This document shows positions 24,878 through 33,993 of a DNA stretch of 36,997 bases, in pieces. The position numbers and the translations under genes are program-made. The stretch spans positions 1 through 36,997 of the forward strand of contig CAOJVE010000006.1 of the NCBI GenBank assembly GCA_948444865.1, written 5' to 3'. Within the stretch, counting starts at the first letter, position 1. The number at the start of each line of letters is the position of its first letter. Source of the stretch: an uncultured Lachnospiraceae bacterium. GTDB lineage: Bacteria > Bacillota > Clostridia > Lachnospirales > Lachnospiraceae. The notes beneath the pieces are model-generated. The model saw only the letters and a program-made list of their open reading frames with translations, was not told the DNA's origin and did no database searches.

Positions 24878-25660
24878 ATGAAAACGATTCGGGAAATACA
24901 GGAAGAGTTTGCGGCGGCCGGCGAAGAGTTCGATCCGGCGCTCTTTGAAAAGTACCGGGAAGACAGCCGCAAGGGCGTGCGGAATCTTCTCACAAAATAC
25001 GAAAGGGCCCAAGAAAGGCTGAAGCGGGAGCGGGAGCGGATTTACCGGATGCAGGAGTACGAACGAAAATACGCCCACGCGGGGTTTGTGTGCGGCGTGG
25101 ACGAGGCCGGCCGGGGGCCGCTGGCCGGGCCGGTGGTGGCCGGGGCCGTGATTTTGCCGCCGGACTGCTCGATCCTGTATCTCAACGACTCCAAAAAGCT
25201 TTCGCCGAAGCGAAGGGAGGAGCTTTACCCGGTGATCCTTGAAAAAGCCGTGGCCGTTGGGGTGGGCTATGCCAGCCCGGCGCGGATCGATGAGATTAAC
25301 ATCCTCCAGGCTACCTATGAGGCTATGCAGGAAGCGGTGGAAAAGCTCTCGCCCCAGCCGCAGCTTCTTTTAAACGACGCGGTGACCATCCCGTGGATCG
25401 TTATTCCCCAGGTTCCGCTGATCCACGGGGATTCCAGGAGCCTGTCCATCGCGGCGGCCAGCGTTGTGGCCAAAGTGACCAGGGACCGGCTGATGCTGCG
25501 GTACGATCAGGAGATGCCCCAGTACGGTTTTGCGGCCCACAAGGGCTACGGAAGCGAAGCCCACATGGAGGCGCTGCGAAAATACGGCCCCAGTCCCATA
25601 CACCGGAAAAGCTTTCTGAAAAAATTTTTTGAAAACGCCGAAGGGCGCGTCCATGAATAA
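24878..25660 (+). CDS. rnhB: Ribonuclease HII
   Basis: The 260-residue product removes RNA from RNA-DNA hybrids and embedded ribonucleotides. The catalytic core begins with CGVDEAGRGPLAGPVVAG (Asp75/Glu76 as metal ligands); LNDSKKLSPKRRE and the later GDSRSLSIAAASVVAKVTRD are conserved. The N-terminal ~70 residues, helical and charged, are the substrate-binding extension seen in B. subtilis-type RnhB, so length is normal. It starts 8 bp after the GH18 gene and overlaps yraN by 8 bp. Confidence 0.96.
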   Translation: MKTIREIQEEFAAAGEEFDPALFEKYREDSRKGVRNLLTKYERAQERLKRERERIYRMQEYERKYAHAGFVCGVDEAGRGPLAGPVVAGAVILPPDCSILYLNDSKKLSPKRREELYPVILEKAVAVGVGYASPARIDEINILQATYEAMQEAVEKLSPQPQLLLNDAVTIPWIVIPQVPLIHGDSRSLSIAAASVVAKVTRDRLMLRYDQEMPQYGFAAHKGYGSEAHMEALRKYGPSPIHRKSFLKKFFENAEGRVHE

Positions 25661-26018
25661 ACGGGAAGTGGGCAGCCGTTATGAAGCGCGGGCGGCGGAT
25701 TTTCTGGAAAGACAGGGTTATGAAATCCTGCAGCGAAATTACCGGAACCAGGCCGGGGAAATCGACTTGGTCGCCAGAGACGGAGATTATCTGGTCTTCG
25801 TGGAAGTCAAATACCGTCGGGACAAAAGCCGGGGCGGGGCTTTGGAGGCGGTGGACATGCGGAAGCGGCGGCGGATCTGCCGGGCGGCTCTTTTATATCG
25901 GGCGCAGAAACGGATTTCCGGGGAAACGCCCTGCCGGTTCGACGCGGTGGGCGTCGACGGGGAGACGCTTTCGCTGGTGAAAAACGCGTTTGATTTCTGC
26001 GGCGGAGCGGCGTGGTGA
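25653..26018 (+). CDS. yraN: YraN family (UPF0102) nuclease-like protein
   Basis: The 121-residue product has the UPF0102 core: GSRYEARAADFLERQGYEIL, then the NYRNQAGEIDLVARD motif and VFVEVKYR, a PD-(D/E)XK-type site (E-x-D and ExK). Its function in vivo is unsettled; relatives resemble Holliday junction resolvases. The start at 25653 is within the end of rnhB; the in-frame ATG at 25629 would extend the overlap without family support. The rnhB-yraN order is common in Firmicutes. Confidence 0.9.
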   Translation: MNKREVGSRYEARAADFLERQGYEILQRNYRNQAGEIDLVARDGDYLVFVEVKYRRDKSRGGALEAVDMRKRRRICRAALLYRAQKRISGETPCRFDAVGVDGETLSLVKNAFDFCGGAAW

Positions 26019-26050
26019 CGGCGGCCCGCGCATGCAAAAAGGGGGAAAAC

Positions 26051-26905
26051 ATGCAGATGGAAATTAATTGGAAAAACGAAGGAGAGCGGCGGACCAAGGT
26101 GCGCTGGGACGGGGACGTGCCCTACCTGGTCTATCCGATCCTGGAAGAAACCGGCGCGGTCATTCACGGATTCAGCACGCGCTTGGGCGGCGTAAGCCAG
26201 GGAGTCTGCGCCTCCATGAACTTAAGCTTTTCCAGGGGCGATGAAGAGGCGGCCGTCCTGGAAAATTATAAAAGAATCGCAAAGGCCATCGGATTTTCCC
26301 TGGACAGCGCAGTCGCCTCGGACCAGACCCACACGGCCAACGTGCGGACGGTCACGGCGGCGGACCGGGGCTGCGGCCTGACAAAGCCCCGGCCTTACCA
26401 TGACGTGGACGGCATGATCACAAACGCGCCGGGGGTGACGCTGGCCACTTTTTACGCGGACTGCGTGCCGCTCTATCTCGTGGACCCGGTCAAACGCGCC
26501 ATCGGGCTTTCCCATTCCGGCTGGAAGGGCACGGTGGGCAAAATCGGAAAAGCCACGGTGGAGGCCATGGAGCGGGAATACAAAACCGCCCCGGAGGATC
26601 TGGTCGTGGCCATCGGCCCGTCCATCTGTCAGGACTGCTACGAGGTCAGCGGCGACGTGATTGAGAAATTCCGGGAAGCGTTCGACGAAAAGCTGTGGGA
26701 CCGCCTGTTTTACCAAAAAGAAAACGGGAAATACCAGCTGGATCTCTGGGAGGCCAACCGGCAGATTTTCCTGGAGGCCGGGGTGCGGGAGGAAAAAATC
26801 GCCCTGCCCGGACTGTGCACTTGCTGCAATCCAGAGTTTTTATTTTCCCATCGGGCTTCTAAGGGAAAGCGGGGGAATCTGGCGGCGTTTTTGGCGCTGC
26901 GGTAG
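26051..26905 (+). CDS. pgeF: Laccase-domain protein YfiH/PgeF (peptidoglycan editing factor / purine nucleoside phosphorylase family)
   Basis: The 284-residue product belongs to the YfiH (Cu-oxidase_4) family. Its active-site residues are visible: His in DQTHTANV, the ADCVPLYLVD cysteine segment, LSHSGWKGTVG, and CTCCNPEFLFSHR near the C-terminus. Family members have been described as a peptidoglycan editing factor and as zinc-dependent purine nucleoside phosphorylase/adenosine deaminases (FAMIN-like); the old polyphenol oxidase label is probably misleading. ATG 26051 follows AAGGGGGAAAAC. It ends the rbgA-rnhB-yraN run and faces prs across a bidirectional terminator. Confidence 0.88.
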   Translation: MQMEINWKNEGERRTKVRWDGDVPYLVYPILEETGAVIHGFSTRLGGVSQGVCASMNLSFSRGDEEAAVLENYKRIAKAIGFSLDSAVASDQTHTANVRTVTAADRGCGLTKPRPYHDVDGMITNAPGVTLATFYADCVPLYLVDPVKRAIGLSHSGWKGTVGKIGKATVEAMEREYKTAPEDLVVAIGPSICQDCYEVSGDVIEKFREAFDEKLWDRLFYQKENGKYQLDLWEANRQIFLEAGVREEKIALPGLCTCCNPEFLFSHRASKGKRGNLAAFLALR

Positions 26906-26960
26906 GGTTTGCTCGTCGTTCGGCGCCTTATAGATCACGCTGCGGGGGAATTTCCTAGTG

Positions 26961-27018
26961 AAAATAAAAAAGTGCGCTATGCCTATGTGATCACAGGCAT
27001 AATGCACTTTTATTTTTT
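26961..27018. terminator. Bidirectional terminator between pgeF and prs
   Basis: AAAAAGTGC and ATGCCT pair with AGGCAT and GCACTTTTA around TGTGATCACA, itself a palindrome, with A and T tracts on both sides. It lies between converging genes and can serve both. Confidence 0.85.
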
Positions 27019-27026
27019 GCTGTCCA

Positions 27027-28199
27027 TCAACGATGTTTCGTTTTCTCCAGCAGCTTAATAATCTTATCGTTATGTGACCGTACTTTTTCCACAGATATGT
27101 CGTGATTGATGTTATCCATAATATTGGCCAGATATTTGCTCATATTGGCCTCAATGTAATAGGGTCGTTCCAGCAGCTCCGGGATGCGGTAATTTAAGTT
27201 CGTGGTAATCAGCCGGTAGATGTATCCTTTTTCATAAAATTCATCGAACTTGGCCAGTCCGTCGGTGAACAGGCCGAAGGTGGTGCATATGAAGACCCGG
27301 TTGGCGTTCCGTTCCTTTAACTGAACCGCCACGTCCAGCATGCTGCCGCCGGAAGAAATCATGTCATCAATGATAACCACGTCTTTTCCCTCCACAGAAG
27401 CCCCCAGAAATTCATGCGCAACGATGGGGTTCTTGCCGCCGACGATGGTGGAATAGTCCCTCCGCTTATAGAACATGCCCATATCCACGCCTAAAATATT
27501 GGAGAAATACACGGCTCTGGACATGGCGCCTTCGTCTGGGCTGATGATCATCAAATGGTCGTTGTCTGTATGGAAATCGGGCACGTTTTTAATCAGGGCT
27601 TTCAGGAACTGATAGGTGGGGAAGAAACTGTCAAATCCTTTTAAGGGGATGGAGTTCTGCACCCTGGGATCATGCGCGTCAAAGGTGAGGATATTGGAAA
27701 CTCCCATATCCGCCAGTTCCTGCAGCGCCAGCGCGCAGTCCAGGGATTCCCGCTTGGAGCGTCTGTGCTGTCTGCCTTCGTACAGAAAGGGCATAACCAC
27801 GTTAATCCGGTGCGCCTTGCCGTTGGCTGCGGAGATGATCCGCTTCAGATCCTGATAATGGTTGTCAGGGGACATATGGTTTTCGTGGCCGCAAACGGTG
27901 TAAGTCAGGCTGTAATTGGTGACGTCCGCCATGATAAATAAGTCCACGCCGCGCACGGATTCCTTAATGTAGGCTTTTCCTTCCCCGGTGCCAAAGCGGG
28001 GACATTCACAGTCGATCAGAAAAGTGTCCGCGTTGTATCCGGGAAGCCGTATTCCGGATTTGTCGTGGTCTGTCATGCCTTTGCGCAGACGGACCAGCTT
28101 CGCGTCCACTTCTTTTGCCAAGGTCTGGCATCCTGCCAGGGCTGCGATCTTTAAAGGAGCCACAGTCATAGGTTGTTCCAGTAGTTCTGTGTTGGACAT
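27027..28199 (-). CDS. prs: Ribose-phosphate pyrophosphokinase, extended form
   Basis: The 390-residue product aligns with class I PRPP synthases, which make PRPP from ribose-5-phosphate and ATP, but is about 75 residues longer than the usual ~315. Conserved parts are MPFLYEGRQHRR in the regulatory flexible region, TFDAHDPRVQN (replacing LDLHAGQIQG), IISPDEGAMSRA, the catalytic YKRRDYS, and the PRPP loop DVVIIDDMISSGGSM. The extra length is at the N-terminus (about 50 residues) and in insertions. Similar long forms are known to me from Lachnospiraceae. AGGAGG precedes the start. It is divergent from the DUF512 operon. Confidence 0.88.
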   Translation of the reverse strand: MSNTELLEQPMTVAPLKIAALAGCQTLAKEVDAKLVRLRKGMTDHDKSGIRLPGYNADTFLIDCECPRFGTGEGKAYIKESVRGVDLFIMADVTNYSLTYTVCGHENHMSPDNHYQDLKRIISAANGKAHRINVVMPFLYEGRQHRRSKRESLDCALALQELADMGVSNILTFDAHDPRVQNSIPLKGFDSFFPTYQFLKALIKNVPDFHTDNDHLMIISPDEGAMSRAVYFSNILGVDMGMFYKRRDYSTIVGGKNPIVAHEFLGASVEGKDVVIIDDMISSGGSMLDVAVQLKERNANRVFICTTFGLFTDGLAKFDEFYEKGYIYRLITTNLNYRIPELLERPYYIEANMSKYLANIMDNINHDISVEKVRSHNDKIIKLLEKTKHR

Positions 28200-28243
28200 A
28201 GTAAACCTCCATATTGTATCATTGGTATTCCCTTCCTTATTCA

Positions 28244-28272
28244 GTTATAACATTTGGCATAAAGCCAGTCAA
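28244..28272 (-). promoter_or_regulatory. Promoter of prs
   Basis: On the minus strand, TTGACT (28272-28267) and TATAAC (28249-28244) are separated by 17 bp, about 45 bp before the start codon. Confidence 0.75.
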
Positions 28273-28281
28273 GGAAATTTA

Positions 28282-28310
28282 TTGCTTTTTATTTATAAAA
28301 TTGGTATGAT
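28282..28310 (+). promoter_or_regulatory. Promoter of the DUF512-der-plsY-gpsA operon
   Basis: TTGCTT (28282-28287), a 17-bp spacer and TATGAT (28305-28310) precede the DUF512 gene by about 28 bp. It is back to back with the prs promoter. Confidence 0.75.
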
Positions 28311-28337
28311 AGGGAAAGCAAATGGAGAGGAAATCGT

Positions 28338-29759
28338 ATGGCAGATAAAAAAAGGGCCCCCAAAGGCCACAAAATCAGGACTGTGAAGGAAGGCGGCATC
28401 GCCTGGGAGCTGGGACTTGCCCCCGGCGACCGCCTGCTGGAAATCAACGGGCGGCCCATCCGGGATGTTTTTGACTACGAATATGAGATGCGGGAAGAAT
28501 ATGTGGAGCTGTCGGTGGAAAAAGAGGACGGGGAGCAGTGGGTTTACGAGGTGGAGAAGGATTACGACGAAGAGCTGGGCGCGGAATTTGAAAACAGCCT
28601 GATGGATGATTACCGCTCCTGCTCCAACCGGTGTCTGTTCTGCTTTATCGACCAGATGCCGCCGGGAATGCGGGAAACGCTGTATTTTAAGGATGACGAT
28701 TCCCGGCTTTCTTTTCTCCAGGGCAATTACATCACGCTGACCAACATGGACTGGGAGGAACTTGCGCGGGTGGCGCAGTATCACTTTTCGCCCATCAACG
28801 TGTCTGTGCATGCGACGGACACGGATCTGCGCTGCAAAATGCTGCACAACCGTTTTGCCGGGGACATTATGGAGAAATTAAAATATCTGGCGCAGGCGGG
28901 CATTGAGCTAAACGGGCAGATCGTGCTCTGCAAAGGGCTAAACGACGGGGAAATTCTGGAAAAAACCATCGGGGATTTGGCCGGGCTTCTGCCCCATATG
29001 CGAAGTCTTTCGGTGGTTCCGGTGGGGCTGACCCGCTACCGGGAAGGGCTTTTCCCCCTTACGCTTTTTAGCCGGGAGGAAGCGCGGGAGGTATTGGATC
29101 AGATCGGGCGCTGGCAGGAGCGTCTGCGGCGCCAATGGGGCGCGGGGTTCGTCTATGCCAGCGACGAGTGGTATCTTCTGGCCGGTCGGCCGCTGCCCGC
29201 CCAGGCGGATTACGACGGTTATCCCCAGCTGGAAAACGGGGTGGGCATGCTGCGTCTTCTGGAAGAAGAGTTTATGGAGGCTTTAGAGGCGCAGCACGGC
29301 GATGACCGGGCGATACAGGGCAGCCTGGCCACCGGAGCGCTGGCGGCGCCTTTTCTGGAACGGTATATGAAAGAACTGCAGAGGAAGTTTCCCCGGACGC
29401 GCATAGAGGTTTTTCCTGTGGAAAACCGTTTCTTCGGGGAGAGCATCACGGTGTCCGGGCTTTTGACGGGGCAGGATTTGTGGGAACGGCTAAAAGGGCG
29501 GCCCTTGGGGGAGAGGCTTCTGATTCCGTGCAACATGCTAAGGAGTGGGGAAGAGACGTTTCTCGACGACTGGACCGTGGCCGAGCTGGAGCGGCGCCTA
29601 AACGTGCCGATTGTTGTGACGGACCCGGCCGGGGAGGATTTGCTGCAGGCGGCGCTGGGGGCTTTGGCAAAAGGAAAGCATAAAAGGAGGCAGATATATG
29701 AGCAAACCGATCGTAGCCATTGTGGGCAGGCCGAATGTGGGGAAATCGACCCTGTTTAA
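28338..29759 (+). CDS. PDZ-radical SAM protein with DUF512 domain
   Basis: The 473-residue product has a PDZ-like N-terminus ([20 protein letters not shown], up to about residue 70), then a radical SAM CxxxCxxC motif at Cys95, Cys99 and Cys102 (CSNRCLFC, followed by [20 protein letters not shown]), and a C-terminal DUF512 domain. The substrate is unknown; the family is widespread in Clostridia and Cyanobacteria and often lies next to der, as here. GAGAGG lies 8 nt before the ATG. The 3' end runs 62 bp into der, adding a tail of about 20 residues of low-complexity character ([19 protein letters not shown]) that is probably not part of the fold. Confidence 0.88.
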   Translation: MADKKRAPKGHKIRTVKEGGIAWELGLAPGDRLLEINGRPIRDVFDYEYEMREEYVELSVEKEDGEQWVYEVEKDYDEELGAEFENSLMDDYRSCSNRCLFCFIDQMPPGMRETLYFKDDDSRLSFLQGNYITLTNMDWEELARVAQYHFSPINVSVHATDTDLRCKMLHNRFAGDIMEKLKYLAQAGIELNGQIVLCKGLNDGEILEKTIGDLAGLLPHMRSLSVVPVGLTRYREGLFPLTLFSREEAREVLDQIGRWQERLRRQWGAGFVYASDEWYLLAGRPLPAQADYDGYPQLENGVGMLRLLEEEFMEALEAQHGDDRAIQGSLATGALAAPFLERYMKELQRKFPRTRIEVFPVENRFFGESITVSGLLTGQDLWERLKGRPLGERLLIPCNMLRSGEETFLDDWTVAELERRLNVPIVVTDPAGEDLLQAALGALAKGKHKRRQIYEQTDRSHCGQAECGEIDPV

Positions 29760-31020
29760 CCGGCTGGCCGGCGAAAAGATTTCGATTGTAAAGGAAACCC
29801 CCGGCGTGACCCGGGACCGCATTTATGCGGACGTGGAGTGGCTGGGCAGGAATTTTACCATGATAGACACCGGCGGCATCGAGCCGGACAGCGGCGACGT
29901 GATTTTATCCCAGATGCGGGAGCAGGCGCAGATCGCCATCGACACGGCGGACGTGATCGTGTTCCTGGTGGACGTGCGCCAGGGGCTTGTGGACGCGGAC
30001 GCGAAGGTGGCGGACATGCTGCGCCGGAGCAAAAAGCCGGTGGCGCTGGCGGTGAACAAGGTGGACAACCAGAAGTTCGATGTGGATGTCTATGAATTTT
30101 ACAACCTGGGCATGGGCGATCCGATTCCCATCTCCGCGGCCGGCAAGCTGGGCCTGGGGGAACTGCTGGATAAAGTGATCGAGGGCTTCCCAGAGGACGC
30201 CAAAGAGAGCGAGGAATCGGACATTCCCCGGATTGCTATCATAGGAAAGCCCAATGTGGGGAAATCTTCTATTGTAAATAAAATTCTCGGCGAGGACCGG
30301 GTGATCGTGTCGGACATTGCCGGAACCACCCGGGACGCCATCGACGCCGCGGTAAAAAGAAACGGACAGGAATATATATTTATTGACACCGCCGGGCTTC
30401 GCCGCAAGAGCAAAGTCAAAGAGGACCTGGAGCGGTACAGCGTGATCCGGGCCGTGACGGCCGTGGAGCGCGCGGATGTGGCGATGATCGTGATTGACGC
30501 GTCCGAAGGCGTTACCGAGCAGGACGCAAAGATCGCCGGCATCGCCCATGAAAAGGGAAAAGGCGTGATCGTGGCCGTGAACAAATGGGATCTGGTGGAG
30601 AAAAACGAGAAGACCATCTATCGCTACACAGACCGGGTGCGGGAGGTGCTCTCCTTCATGCCTTACGCCAAGCTATTGTTCATATCGGCCAAGACCGGCC
30701 AGCGGCTTCCCCGCCTGTTCGATACGATCGACGCGGTGATCCAGAACCATGCCATGCGGATTCAGACGGGCGTCTTAAACGAGATTCTCACGGAGGCGGT
30801 GGCCTTGCAGCAGCCGCCCTCGGACAAGGGAAAGCGGCTGAAAATCTTCTATATGACCCAGGTGTCGGTGAAGCCGCCCACCTTTGTGCTTTTTGTAAAC
30901 AGCAAGAAGCTCATGCATTTTTCGTATACCCGGTATCTGGAAAACCGCATCCGGGACGCTTTTGGATTTGAAGGGACTCCGCTGAGATTCATCATCAGGG
31001 AGCGTAAGGAGGGAAAATGA
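29698..31020 (+). CDS. der: Ribosome biogenesis GTPase Der (EngA)
   Basis: The 440-residue product has the unique tandem GTPase layout of Der, needed for 50S maturation. Domain 1 shows [17 protein letters not shown] and NKVD; domain 2 begins near residue 180 with [20 protein letters not shown] and NKWD. The C-terminal KH-like domain ends with the [16 protein letters not shown] pattern. AAAAGGAGG precedes the start. It overlaps the DUF512 gene upstream by 62 bp and plsY downstream by 4 bp, pointing to a tightly coupled operon. Confidence 0.97.
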   Translation: MSKPIVAIVGRPNVGKSTLFNRLAGEKISIVKETPGVTRDRIYADVEWLGRNFTMIDTGGIEPDSGDVILSQMREQAQIAIDTADVIVFLVDVRQGLVDADAKVADMLRRSKKPVALAVNKVDNQKFDVDVYEFYNLGMGDPIPISAAGKLGLGELLDKVIEGFPEDAKESEESDIPRIAIIGKPNVGKSSIVNKILGEDRVIVSDIAGTTRDAIDAAVKRNGQEYIFIDTAGLRRKSKVKEDLERYSVIRAVTAVERADVAMIVIDASEGVTEQDAKIAGIAHEKGKGVIVAVNKWDLVEKNEKTIYRYTDRVREVLSFMPYAKLLFISAKTGQRLPRLFDTIDAVIQNHAMRIQTGVLNEILTEAVALQQPPSDKGKRLKIFYMTQVSVKPPTFVLFVNSKKLMHFSYTRYLENRIRDAFGFEGTPLRFIIRERKEGK

Positions 31021-31661
31021 TTCGGATTGCATGCCTGGCCATCGGATATGTGTTTGGTCTGTTTCAGACCTCGTATTTTCTGGGAAAAGCGCATCATATG
31101 GACATTCGGGAGCACGGAAGCGGCAACGCCGGAACCACCAACGCGCTGCGTACCATGGGAAAAAAGGCGGCGGCGATCACGCTTCTGTGCGACTGTTTAA
31201 AATGCGTGCTGGCCGTGTGGCTGGTCAGCCTGTTATTTGGAAAAAGCCACCGGGGGATTCTGCCGCTTTTAGAATTGTACGGGGCGGCGGGATGCGTGCT
31301 GGGCCACAATTTTCCCGTGACCATGGGTTTTAAAGGGGGAAAAGGAATCGCGGCGTCGGTGGGGATGCTGCTGGCGTTTGACATACGGCTGTTTTTGATT
31401 GCGGCAGTTGTCTTTTTCACGCTGTTTTTTCTTTTCCGCTATGTTTCCCTGTGCTCCATCGCCAGTTATCTGGTGACGATGGCGCTGACGGTCGTATTTG
31501 GGCAGATGGGCAGCTACGGTCTGGGAAATAAAGAGCGGACGGAATTGTATATTGTGATGGGGGCGCTTACGCTGCTGGCGATTTACCGGCATCGGGAAAA
31601 TATCCGGCGGCTGCTTGCCGGCACAGAGAGCAAAGTGACATTTTCAAAGCAGGAGGAATGA
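31017..31661 (+). CDS. plsY: Glycerol-3-phosphate acyltransferase PlsY
   Basis: The 214-residue membrane protein transfers acyl groups from acyl-phosphate to glycerol-3-phosphate, the first step of phospholipid synthesis. The three signature motifs are visible: [13 protein letters not shown], a central [17 protein letters not shown] and the C-terminal polar region. About five membrane segments are apparent. Its ATG overlaps the der stop codon (ATGA). The next gene, gpsA, makes its substrate, so the pair forms a lipid-precursor unit. Confidence 0.95.
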   Translation: MIRIACLAIGYVFGLFQTSYFLGKAHHMDIREHGSGNAGTTNALRTMGKKAAAITLLCDCLKCVLAVWLVSLLFGKSHRGILPLLELYGAAGCVLGHNFPVTMGFKGGKGIAASVGMLLAFDIRLFLIAAVVFFTLFFLFRYVSLCSIASYLVTMALTVVFGQMGSYGLGNKERTELYIVMGALTLLAIYRHRENIRRLLAGTESKVTFSKQEE

Positions 31662-31663
31662 TT

Positions 31664-32674
31664 ATGGCGAAAATCGGTATACTGGGCGCAGGAAGCTGGG
31701 GGACGGCTCTGGCCGTGCTTTTGGACAACAATGGGCATCGGGTGCAGGTCTGGTCCACATTTGAGGAAGAGGTGCGGATGCTTAATGAAACCCACGAGCA
31801 CAGCGAAAAGCTGCCCGGGGTGAAGATTCCGCAGACCATTTCTTTTACCAATGATCTGGAAGAATCCACGCGGGACAAAGACGTGATCGTGCTGGCCGTG
31901 CCGTCCCCGTTTACCAGGCAGACGGCGCATCGGATCGGGAAATATCTCAAGCAGGGGCAGCGGATAGTGAACGTGGCCAAAGGAGTTGAAGAAGCGACGC
32001 TGATGACCTTAAGCGAGATTATCGAGGAGGAAATTCCCCAGGCGGACGTAAGCGTGCTGTCCGGGCCCAGCCATGCGGAGGAAGTGGGAAGGAAGATGCC
32101 CACCACCTGCGTGGTCAGCTCAAGGACCCAAAAGACGGCGGAATACCTCCAATCCATTTTTATGAGTCCTGTGTTTCGGGTGTACACCACGCCGGATATG
32201 CTGGGCGTGGAGCTGGGCGCGGCGCTGAAAAACGTAATCGCTCTGGCGGCCGGCGTGGCGGACGGCTTAGGATATGGGGACAATACGAAAGCGGCGCTGA
32301 TCACCCGCGGCGTGGCGGAGATCTGCCGGCTGGGCGTGCGCATGGGCGCAAAGATGGAGACGTTTTACGGACTTTCCGGCATGGGCGATCTGATCGTCAC
32401 CTGCGCCAGCGTTCACAGCCGGAACCGGCGGGCCGGTTATCTGATCGGCCAGGGGCGCACCATGAAGGAAGCGATGGATGAGGTGAAAATGGTGGTGGAA
32501 GGCGTGTATTCGGCAAAAGCCGCCAAAGGCCTGGCCGAGAAATACCAGATTGAAATGCCCATTGTGACAGAGGTCTGTAAAGCCCTCTTTGAAGATAAGC
32601 CTGCCGCCGACGCGGTGAATGATCTGATGCTGCGGGATAAAAAAGTGGAATCGCCGGCGCTGCCCTGGGAATAA
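31664..32674 (+). CDS. gpsA: NAD(P)H-dependent glycerol-3-phosphate dehydrogenase
   Basis: The 336-residue product reduces dihydroxyacetone phosphate to sn-glycerol-3-phosphate for phospholipids. The Rossmann motif GILGAGSWGTAL is at the N-terminus, with SGPSHAEEVG and the catalytic region ELGAALKNVIALAAGVADG, then GDNTKAALITRG. The start at ATG 31664 is chosen over ATG 31658 because AGGAGG (31651-31656) has proper 7-nt spacing to 31664. The palindromic repeat after the gene may act as terminator. Confidence 0.97.
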   Translation: MAKIGILGAGSWGTALAVLLDNNGHRVQVWSTFEEEVRMLNETHEHSEKLPGVKIPQTISFTNDLEESTRDKDVIVLAVPSPFTRQTAHRIGKYLKQGQRIVNVAKGVEEATLMTLSEIIEEEIPQADVSVLSGPSHAEEVGRKMPTTCVVSSRTQKTAEYLQSIFMSPVFRVYTTPDMLGVELGAALKNVIALAAGVADGLGYGDNTKAALITRGVAEICRLGVRMGAKMETFYGLSGMGDLIVTCASVHSRNRRAGYLIGQGRTMKEAMDEVKMVVEGVYSAKAAKGLAEKYQIEMPIVTEVCKALFEDKPAADAVNDLMLRDKKVESPALPWE

Positions 32675-32688
32675 AATAGGCAATTGAA

Positions 32689-32760
32689 TTTGGGCAAAAT
32701 AAACAAAACGGAGTTTGAAACTATTTTGGATTCGTTCCGTATTTGTTTATTTTGCCCAAA
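32689..32760 (-). repeat. Palindromic repeat, copy B (72 bp), possibly also a bidirectional terminator
   Basis: TTTGGGCAAAATAAACAAA is repeated inverted as TTTGTTTATTTTGCCCAAA, with ACGGA/TCCGT continuing the stem toward a loop of about 23 nt. It lies between the converging gpsA and aldo/keto reductase genes. It is the sister of the repeat at 3701-3771 in opposite orientation. Confidence 0.75.
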
Positions 32761-32789
32761 CTTTAGCTGGCTGGAAAGGATTCGCGATT

Positions 32790-33632
32790 TCAGAAGGCGA
32801 CGTCTTTTAGATCGTCGGGGATGGAAGCGCTGCGGTAGTCACGGTTCAGCTGGTCGATCGCGTCCATGTCCTCCGGCTCCAGCGAGAAATCGAAAATTTC
32901 CCCGTTGCCGATAATGCGCTTTTCCTGGGTGGATTTGGGGATGACGGCCACGCCCTTTTGCAGAATCCAGCGCAGGCCGATCTGAGCGGGCGTCTTGCCG
33001 TATTTGGTGGCGAGGATGCAGATTACGTCGTCATCCAGATAGGCGCCCCGCGCCAGCGGCGCATAGGCCTGTACGGCGATTCCCTTGGACTGGCAGTAAT
33101 CCAGCGTTTTCTTCTGATACCAGTAGGGGTGGAATTCAATCTGGTTGACGGCGGGCGTAATCTTCGCCACGCTGGCCAGCTCCTCCAGATGGCGCGGTTC
33201 AAAATTGCTAACGCCGATGGAGCGGGCGCGGCCCTGCTCGTAAAGCTTTTCCAGTTCCTTCCAGGTGCTTAGGTAGCAGCCGGGCACCGGCCAGTGGATC
33301 AGATAGAGGTCCACATAATCGGTCATCAGCCTTTCCAGGCTTCGGGAAAAAGGACCTTCCACGTCCCCCAGCCGCTGGGCGTTGTTCCAGATCTTTGTGG
33401 TGATAAAGAGATCGCTGCGGTTTACGCCGCATTCCCGGACGCCGCGGCCCACGCCGTCTTCGTTTTTGTAGGCGGAAGCAGTGTCGATGAGCCGGTAGCC
33501 GGCCTTTACCGCCCAGCCGATGGCCCGTTCCACTTCCCGTTCGCCGGTTGCCTTATATACGCCAAGCCCCAGAAGGGGCATATCATTTCCTGAATTCAGT
33601 TTGATCGTGTTAGCCAAAGCCGTTGCTGACAT
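32790..33632 (-). CDS. Aldo/keto reductase
   Basis: The 280-residue product is an NADPH-dependent aldo/keto reductase of the 2,5-diketo-gluconate reductase-like subfamily. The catalytic tetrad is present: Asp50 and Tyr55 in LIDTASAYKNE, Lys80 in FITTKIWN, and His in YLIHWPVPG. The C-terminal cofactor region GVAVIPKSTQEKRI is conserved. The start at 33632 follows AGGAGG by 5 nt; in-frame ATGs further upstream lie before the ribosome site. It is a single-gene unit, and its substrate cannot be told from sequence. Confidence 0.93.
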   Translation of the reverse strand: MSATALANTIKLNSGNDMPLLGLGVYKATGEREVERAIGWAVKAGYRLIDTASAYKNEDGVGRGVRECGVNRSDLFITTKIWNNAQRLGDVEGPFSRSLERLMTDYVDLYLIHWPVPGCYLSTWKELEKLYEQGRARSIGVSNFEPRHLEELASVAKITPAVNQIEFHPYWYQKKTLDYCQSKGIAVQAYAPLARGAYLDDDVICILATKYGKTPAQIGLRWILQKGVAVIPKSTQEKRIIGNGEIFDFSLEPEDMDAIDQLNRDYRSASIPDDLKDVAF

Positions 33633-33717
33633 AAAAACCTCCTTAAATAACATGAACATTTGCAAAATCCCCGAAATTCGCAGGGGCGTTCGGAATAAAT
33701 CTAGGAATTATTCGTGG

Positions 33718-33748
33718 AGTATATCATATAAATGTGAAGTTAATGCAA
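33718..33748 (-). promoter_or_regulatory. Promoter candidate of the aldo/keto reductase gene
   Basis: On the minus strand an extended -10, TGATATACT (ending at 33718), lies 19 bp from TTGCAT (33748-33743). The rest of the AT-rich gap to 33876 holds a small hairpin near 33778-33801 but nothing else recognisable. Confidence 0.5.
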
Positions 33749-33876
33749 GAAAAGTATTACAAAAATAATAAATCCCTTAAGACCCCTGAAAGGGCTTAAT
33801 AAGCGGTTTTGCATAATTTGGCATAGATTTACGAAAAAGATTTTGTGTTTTTTTATAAAAAATTAATAAGATTTCC

Positions 33877-33905
33877 TTGAAAAAAATCTGATAAAGTTGT
33901 ATAAT
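33877..33905 (+). promoter_or_regulatory. Promoter of the nickel/CODH-associated operon
   Basis: TTGAAA (33877-33882), a 17-bp spacer and TATAAT (33900-33905) form a near-consensus promoter about 90 bp before the His/Cys-rich gene. The leader contains an imperfect TTCAT/ATGAA repeat (about 33925-33942), which could be a regulator site. Confidence 0.75.
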
Positions 33906-33993
33906 TACAAGCGCTTGATAAATTCATGCCAGAAATGAACTTTCCATAAATATATCTTGTGGGAGTCAGGCCGTTGATAGAAAGGAGCGGGAT

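Noticed and set aside
24806..25078. Minus-strand frame across the GH18-rnhB junction
   Set aside because: Antisense shadow; the plus-strand genes are both complete and nearly contiguous.
33666..33876. Search for a small RNA or riboswitch in the AT-rich gap before the His/Cys-rich gene
   Set aside because: Apart from promoters and a weak hairpin near 33778-33801, no known motif or strong structure was recognised.
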